From Perkinsus marinus ATCC 50983 (taxonomy: Eukaryota; Perkinsozoa; Perkinsida; Perkinsidae), in contig NW_003211810.1 of the NCBI RefSeq assembly GCF_000006405.1, forward strand, positions 51,696 to 115,695: a stretch of DNA of 64,000 bases. The letters are read 5' to 3'. Below are positions 55,086 through 64,000 of the stretch, piece by piece (within the stretch, counting starts at the first letter, position 1; each line of letters starts with the position of its first letter). The notes beneath the pieces are model-generated. The model saw only the letters and a program-made list of their open reading frames with translations, was not told the origin of the DNA and did no database searches. A program made the position numbers and the translations under genes.

Positions 55086-55966
55086 ATGTTCGCCCCTTCT
55101 TTTAACCCACCACTGAACTGCGGTAAGTGGGAGCTCGTGATGCCAACGCTAATTACAACAACCCGATAGAACTCAACAGATTATCCCTTCTGAGAGTTCC
55201 ATTCTTGATTACACTTTCCTCAATACGCCTGCATATTTCACCTTTCAGGTGATTCTAGCGGCAATTCGGCGAACCCCTGGAGACCGATGGCTCGGGCCGT
55301 GTATATGCATAGTCCAGCCTTGCCCATCGACGCCCCCAAAACCGTCGATGCGGCTGGTAACGACTCTCCCACAAACCCTTCCTCATGCCCTTTGCAGAAT
55401 CCCGACGTCACAAGATAGTCGGCTACGACATCCCCTTCGTTATGCTGCACCCAGAGCATCAGCAGTTCGCTACTATCTCCTCTGCTGAAGGGATCGGGAC
55501 CAGCGAGAGACAACAGACTCTCCCTCAGTCTAACCCAACGCCTCGAGGCAGCATCAGTGCCAGGGGACCTCGCTCGAGGTGAGCTACCCCGTCGGCCCTC
55601 CTGTTAACATGTCGTTTTCAGTCTTTTGGGACTCCCTCGCGTATCTCTCGTAGTCGACCCTTACCAGGTGGGCCGCCCTTTATGCTATCATTTCCATCAA
55701 TACTTTTGCAGGCGTTGACCGACGGAATGCTCACTTCCCGAACTTCGAATTTTCCCAGCGTTCCCGTCACCCCCAAGCTCCCCCAACCATCGCCTCTCTC
55801 TACAGCACGTTCGCATCAATTGCCCACTGGTTTTGACTACAAGGTGAGGCCTCATTAGCGAGCAACTGCAGTTGATCGATGTGTGTATCATGTGTGATTT
55901 CAGGTGGTTCTCCCCACTCCACGAGGCATCACTGTGGATTTCAATCCCTCTACCAGTGCAGCCTGA
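55086..55966 (+). CDS. Hypothetical Ser/Pro-rich protein
   Basis: Recognisable only after splicing. ATG 55086 (MFAPSFNPPLNC)|GDSSGNSANPWRPMARAVYM, |ESRRHKIVGYDIPFVMLHPE, |SLLGLPRVSLVVDPYQ, |ALTDGMLTSRTSNFPSVPVT, |VVLPTPRGITVDFNPSTSAA and TGA 55964-55966. Five introns of about 40-115 nt, all GT-AG with pyrimidine tracts and consistent phase. About 190 residues, rich in Ser, Pro and Thr, no membrane helix, no known domain. Intrinsically disordered in most of its length. Confidence 0.55.
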
Positions 55967-56609
55967 TTGTCGATGCTGCTCACGCTTGCATCCATTGATG
56001 ATAGAATATTCCCTTAACGATGTGTCATGATGCATAGACATGGTGCTGTCCCTTGTCACGTCTTGTGTTATACATCGATAAATACGTACTAGCCGTCAAT
56101 GTGGACCCACATCACTGCACCAAACTCGAGGACCTCAGTATGAAGATGATGGAGACTACTGTACCAGTAGATATCCCTGTCAGGTTGAGTTTGTCACTAT
56201 ATTCAACAACTTCCATTACGATCAACGCCCCTCAAGCACTGAGTGCTCTCAATTAAACCATTTTCAGATCAACGCGATTCCACCCACAATAGAAACAATC
56301 AGGCAACTTAGTGAGCTTATCATAGCTACTTCCGAGGGCAAAGCTTGACTCACGGAGTGTATGCACTAAGTTGCACTACGCAGCGGAATAACGATATCGA
56401 ATTGACTACAACAGCACGCCATCTAGAGGACCTTCAGCAAGCCACTCAGTGAGATCATTGATAACCCGCCCAGTAGAAGCCTAAGGTAAGCACACAAGCA
56501 GGTTATTGATTCAGACAACATATAAACTCCGCGTTCCCACCAACTTCCTAGACTCACCTTATTAGACTGATAGACATCAAGGAGCTTACGAGCTGAAGAA
56601 GTAGAGCGT
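55967..56609. other. Intergenic, nothing recognised
   Basis: A 67-codon plus frame near 56053 starts with TTG and is not retained. No RNA gene or repeat seen. Confidence 0.35.
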
Positions 56610-56822
56610 TTATTGGAGACGTTGTGAACCCAACCACGCCTTACCAAAATCACGAGTTAATTCTGGTTCTCCTCCAAGACCCTCCACATGAAGCTTAGCA
56701 ACATCAATTCGTAGATCCTCACTATCGGGCGATGCCAGAGCTACGAGCTGCGCGAGACCCGCGTCGCAAAATCCACCAGCAAGAGCGCGTGCTCCTGAAG
56801 AGGAGACAATTTGCACAAACTC
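56610..56822 (-). CDS. Short ORF, possible gene fragment
   Basis: From ATG near 56822: MEFVQIVSSSGARALAGGFC, DAGLAQLVALASPDSEDLRI, then VAKLHVEGLGGEPELTRDFG. The helical Leu/Ala pattern with a D-A-G-L-A-Q-L-V-A-L-A-S-P core resembles one armadillo-type repeat. Flanking exons were not found, so it may be a relic. Confidence 0.3.
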   Translation of the reverse strand, partial: EFVQIVSSSGARALAGGFCDAGLAQLVALASPDSEDLRIDVAKLHVEGLGGEPELTRDFGKAWLGSQRLQ

Positions 56823-57325
56823 CATCTTATAATAGAAAAACCCTACAGACAGAAGGTTAAGACCGCGCAAGCGCATTCCGTTGTTGTCCCCTGAGGGGTC
56901 GCTCGAACCATTATGTGTACTACTATTGGCCCTCACATTACGATCGCCAACTGAAACGGGTAGTTGGGCCGATATTCATAATACCATGATGCAATACCAT
57001 GGATGAAATCATTGGAGTTTCATCCGTTTTACGTAGAATGGTGCGATACTCCACGTGAAAAACACGATATTCGCGAGTGAAATATGAAATGTGCTTTTCA
57101 TATCACGGGGGGGACCCTATTACTCGAGATGGAGGGGCGAAAGAGCGACTACTATTATTCCACTATTACGAGGAATACCCAAGACTAGTAGTGTTGGAAT
57201 CTATGTTCGCATTCCTATGTTTCCTTAATCACTCAAGTTAGCATACGAATTCGGGGGGAAGTGTAGAGAAACCAATAGACAATTTTCCCCAGAGTTTTCA
57301 CATCGTCACCAACACATAAAGTTGA
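56823..57325. other. Repeat-bearing interval
   Basis: No gene. Holds a truncated MITE-like copy (57010-57107) and the inverted copy D of the intron-resident repeat (57191-57343). Confidence 0.5.
57010..57107 (+). repeat. MITE-like element, truncated copy
   Basis: Begins CATTGGAGTTTCATCCG and aligns along its length with 58909-59042 (shared GTGAAAAAC, CGATATT, TTTTCATATCAC). The right inverted end is missing, replaced by a G run. Confidence 0.6.
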
Positions 57326-57343
57326 TCATGTACATTTCTTCCC
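57191..57343 (-). repeat. Dispersed repeat, copy D (inverted)
   Basis: On the minus strand: GGGAAGAAATGTACATGATC, GTGTTGGTGACGATGTG, CCCCGAATTCGTATGCTAA and GAACATAGATTCCAACAC, matching copies A-C. Its left end overlaps the last codons of the gene at 57326-58826 or lies in an intron of it. Confidence 0.6.
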
Positions 57344-58826
57344 ATAGTAGAAGCCATAGCGAATCGATGAAAGATTTTTCGACTTACTGCTGCCGGCATT
57401 CCAAACAACCCCCTGCTCGTCACACTCTACCTCCAGCCCCTCCTCAGTCATTGCCTTCACAAGATCGTCTGATAGTAACAAGCAATTCCAAAACAAAGTC
57501 GACTAGCCAGGACGCGACACTCACCAGCAGTCTCCCTCGCAGGACCATTGCCGACCGCCGAGAATGATGCCACCGGTAACTCCACGTCTCCAACAATATC
57601 CTTATCAGACTGCGGTTCGGATGCCGCCCCAGAGGGCCCCACAGGGAGCTCTCGATCGATGCTCACAACTGTGTTAGTAGGCACTAAAGGAGGCAGTTAC
57701 GACAACACTTCACACACTATAGTGGAACTTGCGCCACAATGAGCACAGCTACTCTCACGTTACCTTCCCGTTGTTGCGGACTTAGTAATGGCTTCGTGTA
57801 CTCAGCATTGAAATCCACTCCACGACTCTTGTCACTCGAACAAGAGGCACTTCCAATATCGACCTCGCCCTCAACAAGACTACTATCGACGGCAACTGCC
57901 GTGAGGGGCCCAGCAGTGGCTTCCTCGACCCCTACAAGACCAGCATTGCTCACCAGGCGACCATACCTCCTAACACTACCCTCCTCGCTAACATGCCACT
58001 CCGGCATCCGCTCCCCGTTGAGCCGATTCACATCTCCATTATAGGAGCTTTCACTCCCTGGCAGTTCTCTATGCATAGTCGACTGCGGCAACCCCGAATC
58101 CATCACCACCGGCGCTATCGGAGGGGCCCGAGGGAGATTCTCCTCCTCCTCCTCCACTATTCTATCGTGATGTGTATCTAATCACTGAAGGTCCCCAAGC
58201 ACTGCATCAACGCATAGTGAATATTCAATTAGAAACGACAATCCCAAACACCATGGAGAGGACAGATCCCACCGGAGAATCACAACCAACGAATGCCGAA
58301 ATGACGCCCATCATCTAAAGTAGGGCAGCAGCTTTCGCGCTTCGGACCACTCGCTCCGTTTAGCTCCTCCTCATCCTCCCACCTCTAGCGCCCATCAATC
58401 CCTCATAGCCTTGCTCCTTCACCTCAACAGCAGTACCATACGACAAGTCGTTGCTACTGAGTAAGTCCACCTCACTGCCGACCATAGTAGTACCCCCAGA
58501 CCTGAACAAGAGTTCACAGCAGAGACATCGCAGGCTTCAACTACATCCCCATATGCGGCACAGTTTTCACAGTGCTCGATGCGCTCAATCGTCTGAGGCG
58601 ATCCTGGTCAGCCCTCTCCAGCCAACTTAGCCGTTCGCTGATGCTCGTGAGAGCCGAAGTGAGCGTAACATTCTGAGCTTTCACTTGTGATACGTTTTCT
58701 GCGAGCTTCTGCAGAGTGCTGTCCAAACTCGCAAAACGCTGCACAGACAATACAGAGTGAACCAACATGGGCGTGTGAGCTCACTGAAGAGATAGCCGCG
58801 ATCATCTCTTCGTTATTGGTCTTCAT
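57326..58826 (-). CDS. Coiled-coil protein, unknown
   Basis: ATG 58826 (MKTNNEEMIAAISS)|RFASLDSTLQKLAENVSQVK, a clear heptad coiled coil running to SERLSWLERADQDRLRRL, then PHMGM|SGGTTMVGSEVDLLSSND. After one or two unresolved joints (58350-58160): VEEEEENLPRAPPIAPVVMD, HVSEEGSVRRYGRLVSNAGL, AEYTKPLLSPQQREG, SIDRELPVGPSGAASEPQSD and RETA|DDLVKAMTEEGLEVECDEQ. A TGA occurs at 57328-57326, inside copy D of the dispersed repeat; alternatively a GTAAGT donor at about 57378 opens an intron holding that repeat. About 330 residues. Not recognised. Confidence 0.5.
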
Positions 58827-58908
58827 ATCGTTGTAAGTCGGAGTGTCTCGGACTTGGTTCTGAGAAACCGTGAGATAAATCCATCATGGTGCGAAGCCTT
58901 CAAAATAA

Positions 58909-59042
58909 CAATGGAGTTTCACTCGTTTCACGAGAAGTAGCGTTATACTCAGTGAAAAACTCGATATTAGCGGTGATATGCAGTCGTTTGTGAAATATGT
59001 TTTTCCACTTCTGTTCTTCATATCACAGGTGAAACTCCAATG
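58909..59042 (+). mobile_element. MITE-like element with ~14-bp terminal inverted repeats
   Basis: 134 bp, left end CAATGGAGTTTCAC, right end the reverse complement of CATTGGAGTTTCAC (13 of 14 match). No coding capacity. A relative lies at 57010. Confidence 0.65.
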
Positions 59043-59127
59043 AAGTGCCGAGACCATTCATGTCTGATGACAAATTCCCAAGCGGAACTCCACGAAATTT
59101 CACCATACACCACGCGATACATCACTA

Positions 59128-59317
59128 CAGCATTTCAAGGTCAATTTAATATTCTACCCGAATTTTCAGTAATTCAACCACTTCTTTTTAAAGAATACCC
59201 TTTCTTAATCATTTACCGACTATATTCATACCAACTTATTACCCAAAATTTCAATATAATAGCTAGTTTTTTATACCAGAAATTCGGTTAAAATATTAAA
59301 TTGACCTGGAAATGCTG
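59128..59317. mobile_element. TA-flanked MITE (Tc1/mariner-like ends)
   Basis: 190 bp between TA dinucleotides at 59126-59127 and 59318-59319. Left end CAGCATTTCAAGGTCAATTT, right end its reverse complement with one mismatch; pairing continues for about 26 bp and imperfectly to about 43 bp. AT-rich inside, no coding frame. This is the layout of a non-autonomous Tc1/mariner element. Confidence 0.8.
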
Positions 59318-59416
59318 TAGTCTCTGTGAACCGTAACCCGTATCACCGCTAGCTGCGTCAAATGTGTCTGTATACTGTCCAACTTGTTACCCTAACAATA
59401 ACAACATCAACTCAGT

Positions 59417-60604
59417 TCACCACGGGCATGCTACGTCCTGTTCGAAGCGCTGCAGCACACTGCGAGCACTGCCCTTTGTCTCTGCCAAGTTCTCAACTAA
59501 ATGCGTCTGAGTGAGCAGCACCGAATCAACAACAACACCAACAACTTCCTCCCGTTCCACCCACCTCAGTATCCCTGCAATATCTTGTCACACCCTAAGA
59601 GGAAACAGCTACAGTCTGACCAAGCCACAGAGTCCACAGCCAACTCACGTCAAGCTTCGACAGGCATTTGCCGATGTCATGTTGGAGCTCAGCACTATAC
59701 GTCATATTCTCTATCACACGCCCTTCCGTTTTCTGAGGAATTGACGATATCACTCCAGCCAACGTGGGAGCAGCAATATCCGAGTCGTATCATAAAATGG
59801 ACCCCACAAGGTGATTAAGGGGCGCCTTCACTTACATGGATGCCGACTTCAAGAGCATTGAGCATCTGTGTCAAGCACTGCATTAGAGCTGCCGTACATT
59901 CCTCATTGTGAACATGAACATTGGATGTCTGCTCGAAGATGTAACGGAGTAGGTCTCGTCTTAATGACTCATCTATCTACCAACATCAACAGTGTGTATG
60001 ACGACGTATAAGGAATCCACCACAAGAGCCCTCTTGCGTAGCTCAACGAGTCCTACAATCGTCACAATGGTGAGCATTTCTCAAGCGTCAACTGGTGAAT
60101 TAGAGCTCCTCTCGTAAGCACGAGATAGTCGAACAGTCCCGTAGAGATTAGCGTGTAATCGAGTCGATGCTTATTGTCCTCGCTAGAGTATCTACCTCAT
60201 CTACCTCTTGTTGTCTCGGTCGGTAATCCCTCGATGCGGCCAGGTCTCTGTCAGGAGCCTGCTGGCTGTACTGCACGCGCATGCCCTGCGCTGGATACGG
60301 CTGCCGTTGAGGAGGAGGGACGGGCGCTCTCATATAGTCACCGTGGGCTGGCATGTCATCCGCATGGGGTATCTACAGCAAAGAAAAACACAATCAGTGA
60401 ACCTAACTCATATCCAGTACGCTCAACCTAAAGATTCCCACTCACCTGTGGTGGTGGAGGCGGCCCACCCATCGCACCGACCCCACGAGGGGGCGACTCC
60501 GGGGCCGCTGCCGATGAAGATACCGGCGGAGGCATCTGACGATCGGAGACGTAGCTATAGTCTAAACCTCCTCGACCTAACGGCATGACCTGTTGTGGGG
60601 CCAT
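59417..60604 (-). CDS. Hypothetical Pro/Gln-rich protein with helical C-terminus
   Basis: ATG 60604 (MAPQQVMPLGRGGLDYSYVS then DRQMPPPV), a Pro run, then ADDMPAHGDYMRAPVPPPQR and RDYRPRQQEVDEVDTLARTI. Exons follow with a different, ordered composition: IDESLRRDLLRYIFEQTSNV, HNEECTAALMQCLTQMLNAL, QKTEGRVIENMTYSAELQHD, IGKCLSKLD. A last exon LVENLAETKGSARSVLQRFE ends at TGA 59419-59417. The helical half could be a dimerisation module. No family recognised. The joint at 60150 is uncertain, since the frame also stops there. Confidence 0.45.
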
Positions 60605-60839
60605 ACAAAAGCACTGAGCTGTCAGATATACAGTCTGGCACTCCCGAGTAGCAGTAGTAGTACACCTACTGTCATTCTACACCTTGTCCGATAAGAGCTA
60701 CGTCCATTCATGGACACTCAACACAACACGAAGGTAATTTAGTGACAACCATGGGCGGCTACAAGAGCCTTGGGATAACACCAGCCACAAGCAAGGCATG
60801 TGAGCATTCGGACTAAGGCCCTCACAGTAGCGGCTCGCT

Positions 60840-61018
60840 CGACTCCGGGGCACGCTGTTCATCCTCCTCCATGTATTTGGCCACCTACAGTAACCACACC
60901 TGAGCATGTCGACAGCAACAGTTCCCCTCCCTACCCGTTTGGTGTCGGCACTACGATCCTCGAGAGTAGACCGAGACGAACCCTCTCCTGAAACCAGATC
61001 CTTACGCCAAACGCACAT
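60840..61018 (-). CDS. Short exon pair, C-terminus of an unknown protein
   Basis: VSGEGSSRSTLEDRSADTKR, a 50-nt intron, VAKYMEEDEQRAPESSEPLL and TGA near 60840. The join keeps frame and composition. It could be the last exons of the DHHC gene upstream or a separate short gene starting MCVWRKD at 61018; frames do not join cleanly to the DHHC exon. Confidence 0.3.
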
Positions 61019-61125
61019 GAGAACTCATACGCTCGTGAGAATACTTCAGCTGAAGCTAGTCGATGATTTTCCGAGTATGATGAATCTCTATATTTCATTA
61101 ATCATAGCTTTGATTTCCCTAATGG

Positions 61126-61282
61126 TTAACAACTACCTTTTCCATCACTCCCTATACGATGCTTGTCATAGCTGCTAGTCACAGACACCTTCCGACTCCC
61201 CTCACTGTTGTTGCTGGTGAAAGTCATCCCATCGCCTCTACCATATGCTGAATCATAACAGCATATTCCAAAATCACATCGG

Positions 61283-61322
<40 letters not shown>

Positions 61323-61357
61323 CACTACCACTACTACTACTACCACTACTACTACTC

Positions 61358-61393
<36 letters not shown>

Positions 61394-63123
61394 CTACTAC
61401 TACTACTACCTATAGGCAAAAGCCAAAAGAAAGGATTCGGCCCAACTACTGCTATGAAGTCGCCGTAGCATCCACGATGATACATAGACTGACAACGAAG
61501 ATCTATAAAGTTCCAAGTGGCTGCGCCCACCCCAGTATAGTCTTGTTTCTTGCTAGACTTCTCGCAGTACTCTATAGTGGTCATCGCCTTGAACGCCAAC
61601 CTACACGATAGGACTGCAAGAGATAGAGCAAGGCAGGAGTTACTACCATATGTGGAAAGCAAAGAACACTGTCAACAGTAACCCGAAGAGAGATGAGAGG
61701 ACCATGCCAAATACCAGTAGGAAGACTCGTCCTAAAGGCTCTTCTTCCTCGACCGCATAACGCGTCTGACAAAGACCTCAGTAGTTACATGACAGCCACG
61801 ATGCTAGTTGATTCCAATGGAGTAATATTATCAAACAGCCTTCCAATAAAGGAGCAGTCGGGTAGATTCGAACCATGGTGACGCTAGACAGACCAATTCC
61901 CAATCTCACCGATTCGATCATAGTGATCCACACAAAGTGAGCCGTGAGTGTTGCATAGAAGAGCAGTAGGAAAAAGTACTTGTGGTTACGGAAGCCAACA
62001 CAATTGTATATCCATGGGCAGTGATGGTCCATCTTCAACACCTGACCATCCATCTCATCATCACCAACCTTACGATAACCAGGAGCAAGAAAAGATGAGA
62101 GCAACCAAGATGATCCCAATAAATATCAGTAGAGATCATTATTTATTGATAACTCTGCTGAGATGGACGCACGCGTAGAATTCATGCCGTGAATTTTCGG
62201 TGAAATTGTCCGAAAATTTTGGAGTGGGAAGTAGAGAGGGAATCTTATTGCTCGCGGTAATCCTGCTCGTAGCGTGAGAAAACTTACACATCTCTTGCAG
62301 ACTCGGCAATGATGACATCTGTCGGGTTTGAACCTGCGACCACTCGCATGAAAAACAAGCCGCTCGACGACTACACCTCACTTCCCACACCATTTACAGT
62401 GTCTCCTCTCCCCACTCCGCTTCTTCTCTTGTGCATCTGACAGTCATCACTTTCCAAACGAATGAAGCATCACTGGTCTCACCCAGTCCGGAAAGATCAG
62501 CTCCAACAGGCTCGTCTTCTCCTCCTCCATTATACAACCACTTTTCAGTGTTTGGTATCTACCAATAGCCGTCAAAATGACTCAACAGAAATCAATGCTT
62601 CATCGATACGATTGCGACACGGGGTCAAAGACACGGGGTCAAGCGGAGGCATCAGAATCGATCGTATCCAGCATAAATTTTCTCACCTCCCCAGGACTAG
62701 TAACAACACATAGAGTGTAGCACACAAGTAGCATGGCGAAGAGGGCGTTGAATATGACCAGCTCAATCCATCCTCGTTGGGCCCTAACAATAACCAGTAA
62801 GAAGGGGATAGGTTCATCTCCTCTTACATTTCACGACGTACAGCTGTCGGTCTGTCGAACTGCAGCAGCGGCAAGATATGGACCTGAGATGTCATGGACC
62901 TCTCGTGCTTAGTTATTCATAACGTACAAAGTTGTATATGGCCCATAGAGCGAAGATGATAGTACACACGAAGAGCACTGGCAGGAAACGCGCAGGCTCC
63001 TTGTCAGGGAAGGAGTTGGTAGGGCTATAAGGCATGTAGAAGTGAAGACATTGTTGGCTGAAGTGGCAGTGTAGTGGGGACTTGTTTGGCCGACTTAGGA
63101 GCGTTCGAGTCCATTTCGCTCAT
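61126..63123 (-). CDS. DHHC palmitoyltransferase with poly-Ser tail
   Basis: S-acylates cytosolic cysteines of membrane proteins, usually at the Golgi or plasma membrane. ATG 63123 is a likely start. TM1 is [20 protein letters not shown] (near 62970), TM2 [17 protein letters not shown] then TSPG (near 62720). The DHHC cysteine-rich domain reads [18 protein letters not shown], an intron, [20 protein letters not shown]3 is [20 protein letters not shown]4 [17 protein letters not shown]. The family's C-terminal motifs are [11 protein letters not shown] (TTxE) and [12 protein letters not shown] poly-Ser tract of about 40 residues encoded by AGT triplets follows, then a Cys-ended tail and TAA at about 61126. 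The active-site Cys and zinc ligands are present. The first joint near 63060 is not resolved. Confidence 0.85.
61284..61408. repeat. (CTA)n microsatellite coding poly-Ser
   Basis: About 125 bp of CTA/CCA/CTC triplets dominated by CTA. Read as AGT (Ser) on the minus strand in the DHHC gene, with occasional Gly and Arg. Confidence 0.85.
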
Positions 63124-63843
63124 CAAGTTCCAGCAAAATTGAGAAAGTCAGCATAGCAGTACGTGCCTCTTTTGGGAATCTTCTTGAGAGTGCGGACGTA
63201 CGTGTGCGGCGAAACCACATCCGGTACGTTGCTATAAGACTTATACTAGCAGGTAGCCAGTTACTTATAGTATAAGTAACTGGCTACCTGTCAGCGTTGA
63301 CTGAGTGTAGGTTGTACGTATCCATCAGAAAAGATATTGTGGAGAGGTATCGACGTTGCAACGCGCAAGGCTTCGATCAGGAGGTCAACAACCGCACTCG
63401 GAATAAGCGCTGTAAAAAGCGCACGCCCGACAATGAGCAAGTAACGTTTAGACTCTTTGCCGCAGCACGAGTAGCTTGAAGGTGCACATGAACGAGTTCC
63501 CATCATCACCAGACTTCTCTACTCTAGGTGCGTCTGCCACTCATAAAGGTCTACCATGTCGTAGCGGTGTAAAGTGCCTCGAGTGTTCGTCAGGTCGCAG
63601 TATAGAATCTAGACCCTAGACTTCCTATGATGGCCTTTTAGGTTGATGGAATTGTTATCACCGAATCGTTATCTAGGGAGAGGTTTGCATTGCGTCGGGT
63701 TTGGCCGCTAGGTTAGTCTTACTCCTTGCTGGAGCTTGTCACTCGTATAGTTACACTCCCGTTGAGACGTACCCGATCATGACTCATGGTTGCTGCTATC
63801 TAGATGTCGATAGTGTGGTCCTTTTACATGTAACGATTGTGTA
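63124..63843. other. Intergenic with palindrome
   Basis: 720 bp; contains the perfect palindrome 63250-63290. A 60-codon plus frame at 63297 has no motif and is not retained. Confidence 0.4.
63250..63290. repeat. Perfect 41-bp palindrome, 20-bp arms, 1-nt centre
   Basis: Left arm CAGGTAGCCAGTTACTTATA, centre G, right arm TATAAGTAACTGGCTACCTG. All 20 positions pair. Confidence 0.9.
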
Positions 63844-64000
63844 ATGCCGTCTCATTTCATACTTCAGCCGCTGCCTCCGCCGCCTCTACCAATAACCCGC
63901 CCATCATCGCCCCTTCGGAAGCTCGTAGGTCCACCTGAAGATGCTCCTCGCTATTTGGTATCAAGCTTGGTTGCAACCCCTGGTGCTGTTGATGCTGATA
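63844..64000 (+). CDS. N-terminal part of a Pro-rich protein, cut by window edge
   Basis: ATG 63844 opens MPSHFILQPLPPPPLPITRP and stays open through EDAPRYLVSSLVATPGAVDA to the end of the window (52 codons). Pro-rich beginning, no domain yet visible. Confidence 0.4.
   Translation, partial: MPSHFILQPLPPPPLPITRPSSPLRKLVGPPEDAPRYLVSSLVATPGAVDAD

Noticed and set aside
61860-61885. T-arm-like GGTTCGAATC on the minus strand
   Set aside because: It lies in an intron or coding stretch of the DHHC gene and no cloverleaf can be built around it.
62310-62350. tRNA T-arm-like GGTTCAAACCC on the minus strand
   Set aside because: No matching acceptor, D or anticodon arms; the bases encode [11 protein letters not shown] of the DHHC domain.

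Overview
The window is nuclear DNA from a gene-dense, intron-rich microbial eukaryote, shown by U2-snRNP proteins, an FG nucleoporin, an anoctamin, DHHC and zinc transporters. Exons join on GT-AG introns that are mostly only about 20-60 nt. This style, the Bel/Pao retroelement and the poly-Ser/Gln low complexity suggest a perkinsid/dinoflagellate-type alveolate (Perkinsus-like). That placement is inference; no marker gene in the window proves it. There is one assembly gap (100 N, 54343-54442). Gene models below were spliced by eye, so outer exon ends are approximate unless a start or stop codon is stated.

Layout. 0.8-8.9 kb, minus: a voltage-gated cation channel with EF-hands, a single-pass acidic membrane protein, and an anoctamin/TMEM16. 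9.7-18.9 kb, minus: a RING-H2/ZZ protein, a DDX5/Dbp2-type helicase, an INTS11-like endonuclease, a small Val/Glu-rich protein and a YQQP-repeat protein. 19.2-21.0 kb, plus: a type II membrane protein, possibly a glycosyltransferase. 21.7-28.3 kb: a complete Bel/Pao LTR retrotransposon in reverse orientation. 29-36.5 kb: a ZnT zinc transporter (minus), a PRELI/MSF1 protein (plus) and a Nup98-like GLFG nucleoporin (plus). 37-41.7 kb, minus: an EEP-family protein and two unknown proteins. 43.3-49.1 kb, minus: SF3B1. 50.9-54.8 kb, minus: an F-box/SPRY-like protein, an unknown protein, an LRR protein and PHF5A, the last two cut by the gap. 55-63 kb: several unknown proteins and a DHHC palmitoyltransferase.

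Many genes belong to mRNA processing and export: SF3B1 and PHF5A (direct partners in SF3b), a DDX5-type helicase, an INTS11-like nuclease and a Nup98-like protein carrying the Gle2/Rae1-binding motif. Four genes for membrane transport or modification (channel, anoctamin, ZnT, DHHC) are interspersed. No operon-like logic is expected or seen.

Most notable: (i) the Bel/Pao element starts gag inside its own LTR, has an RRM-like fold at the Gag C-terminus where a zinc knuckle is usual, and carries a canonical -1 frameshift heptamer touching the gag stop; (ii) a dispersed repeat sits inside otherwise ~50-nt introns of the helicase (twice) and inside an SF3B1 intron; (iii) two kinds of MITE-like element; (iv) three unrelated ~40-bp near-perfect palindromes, each with a single-base centre.
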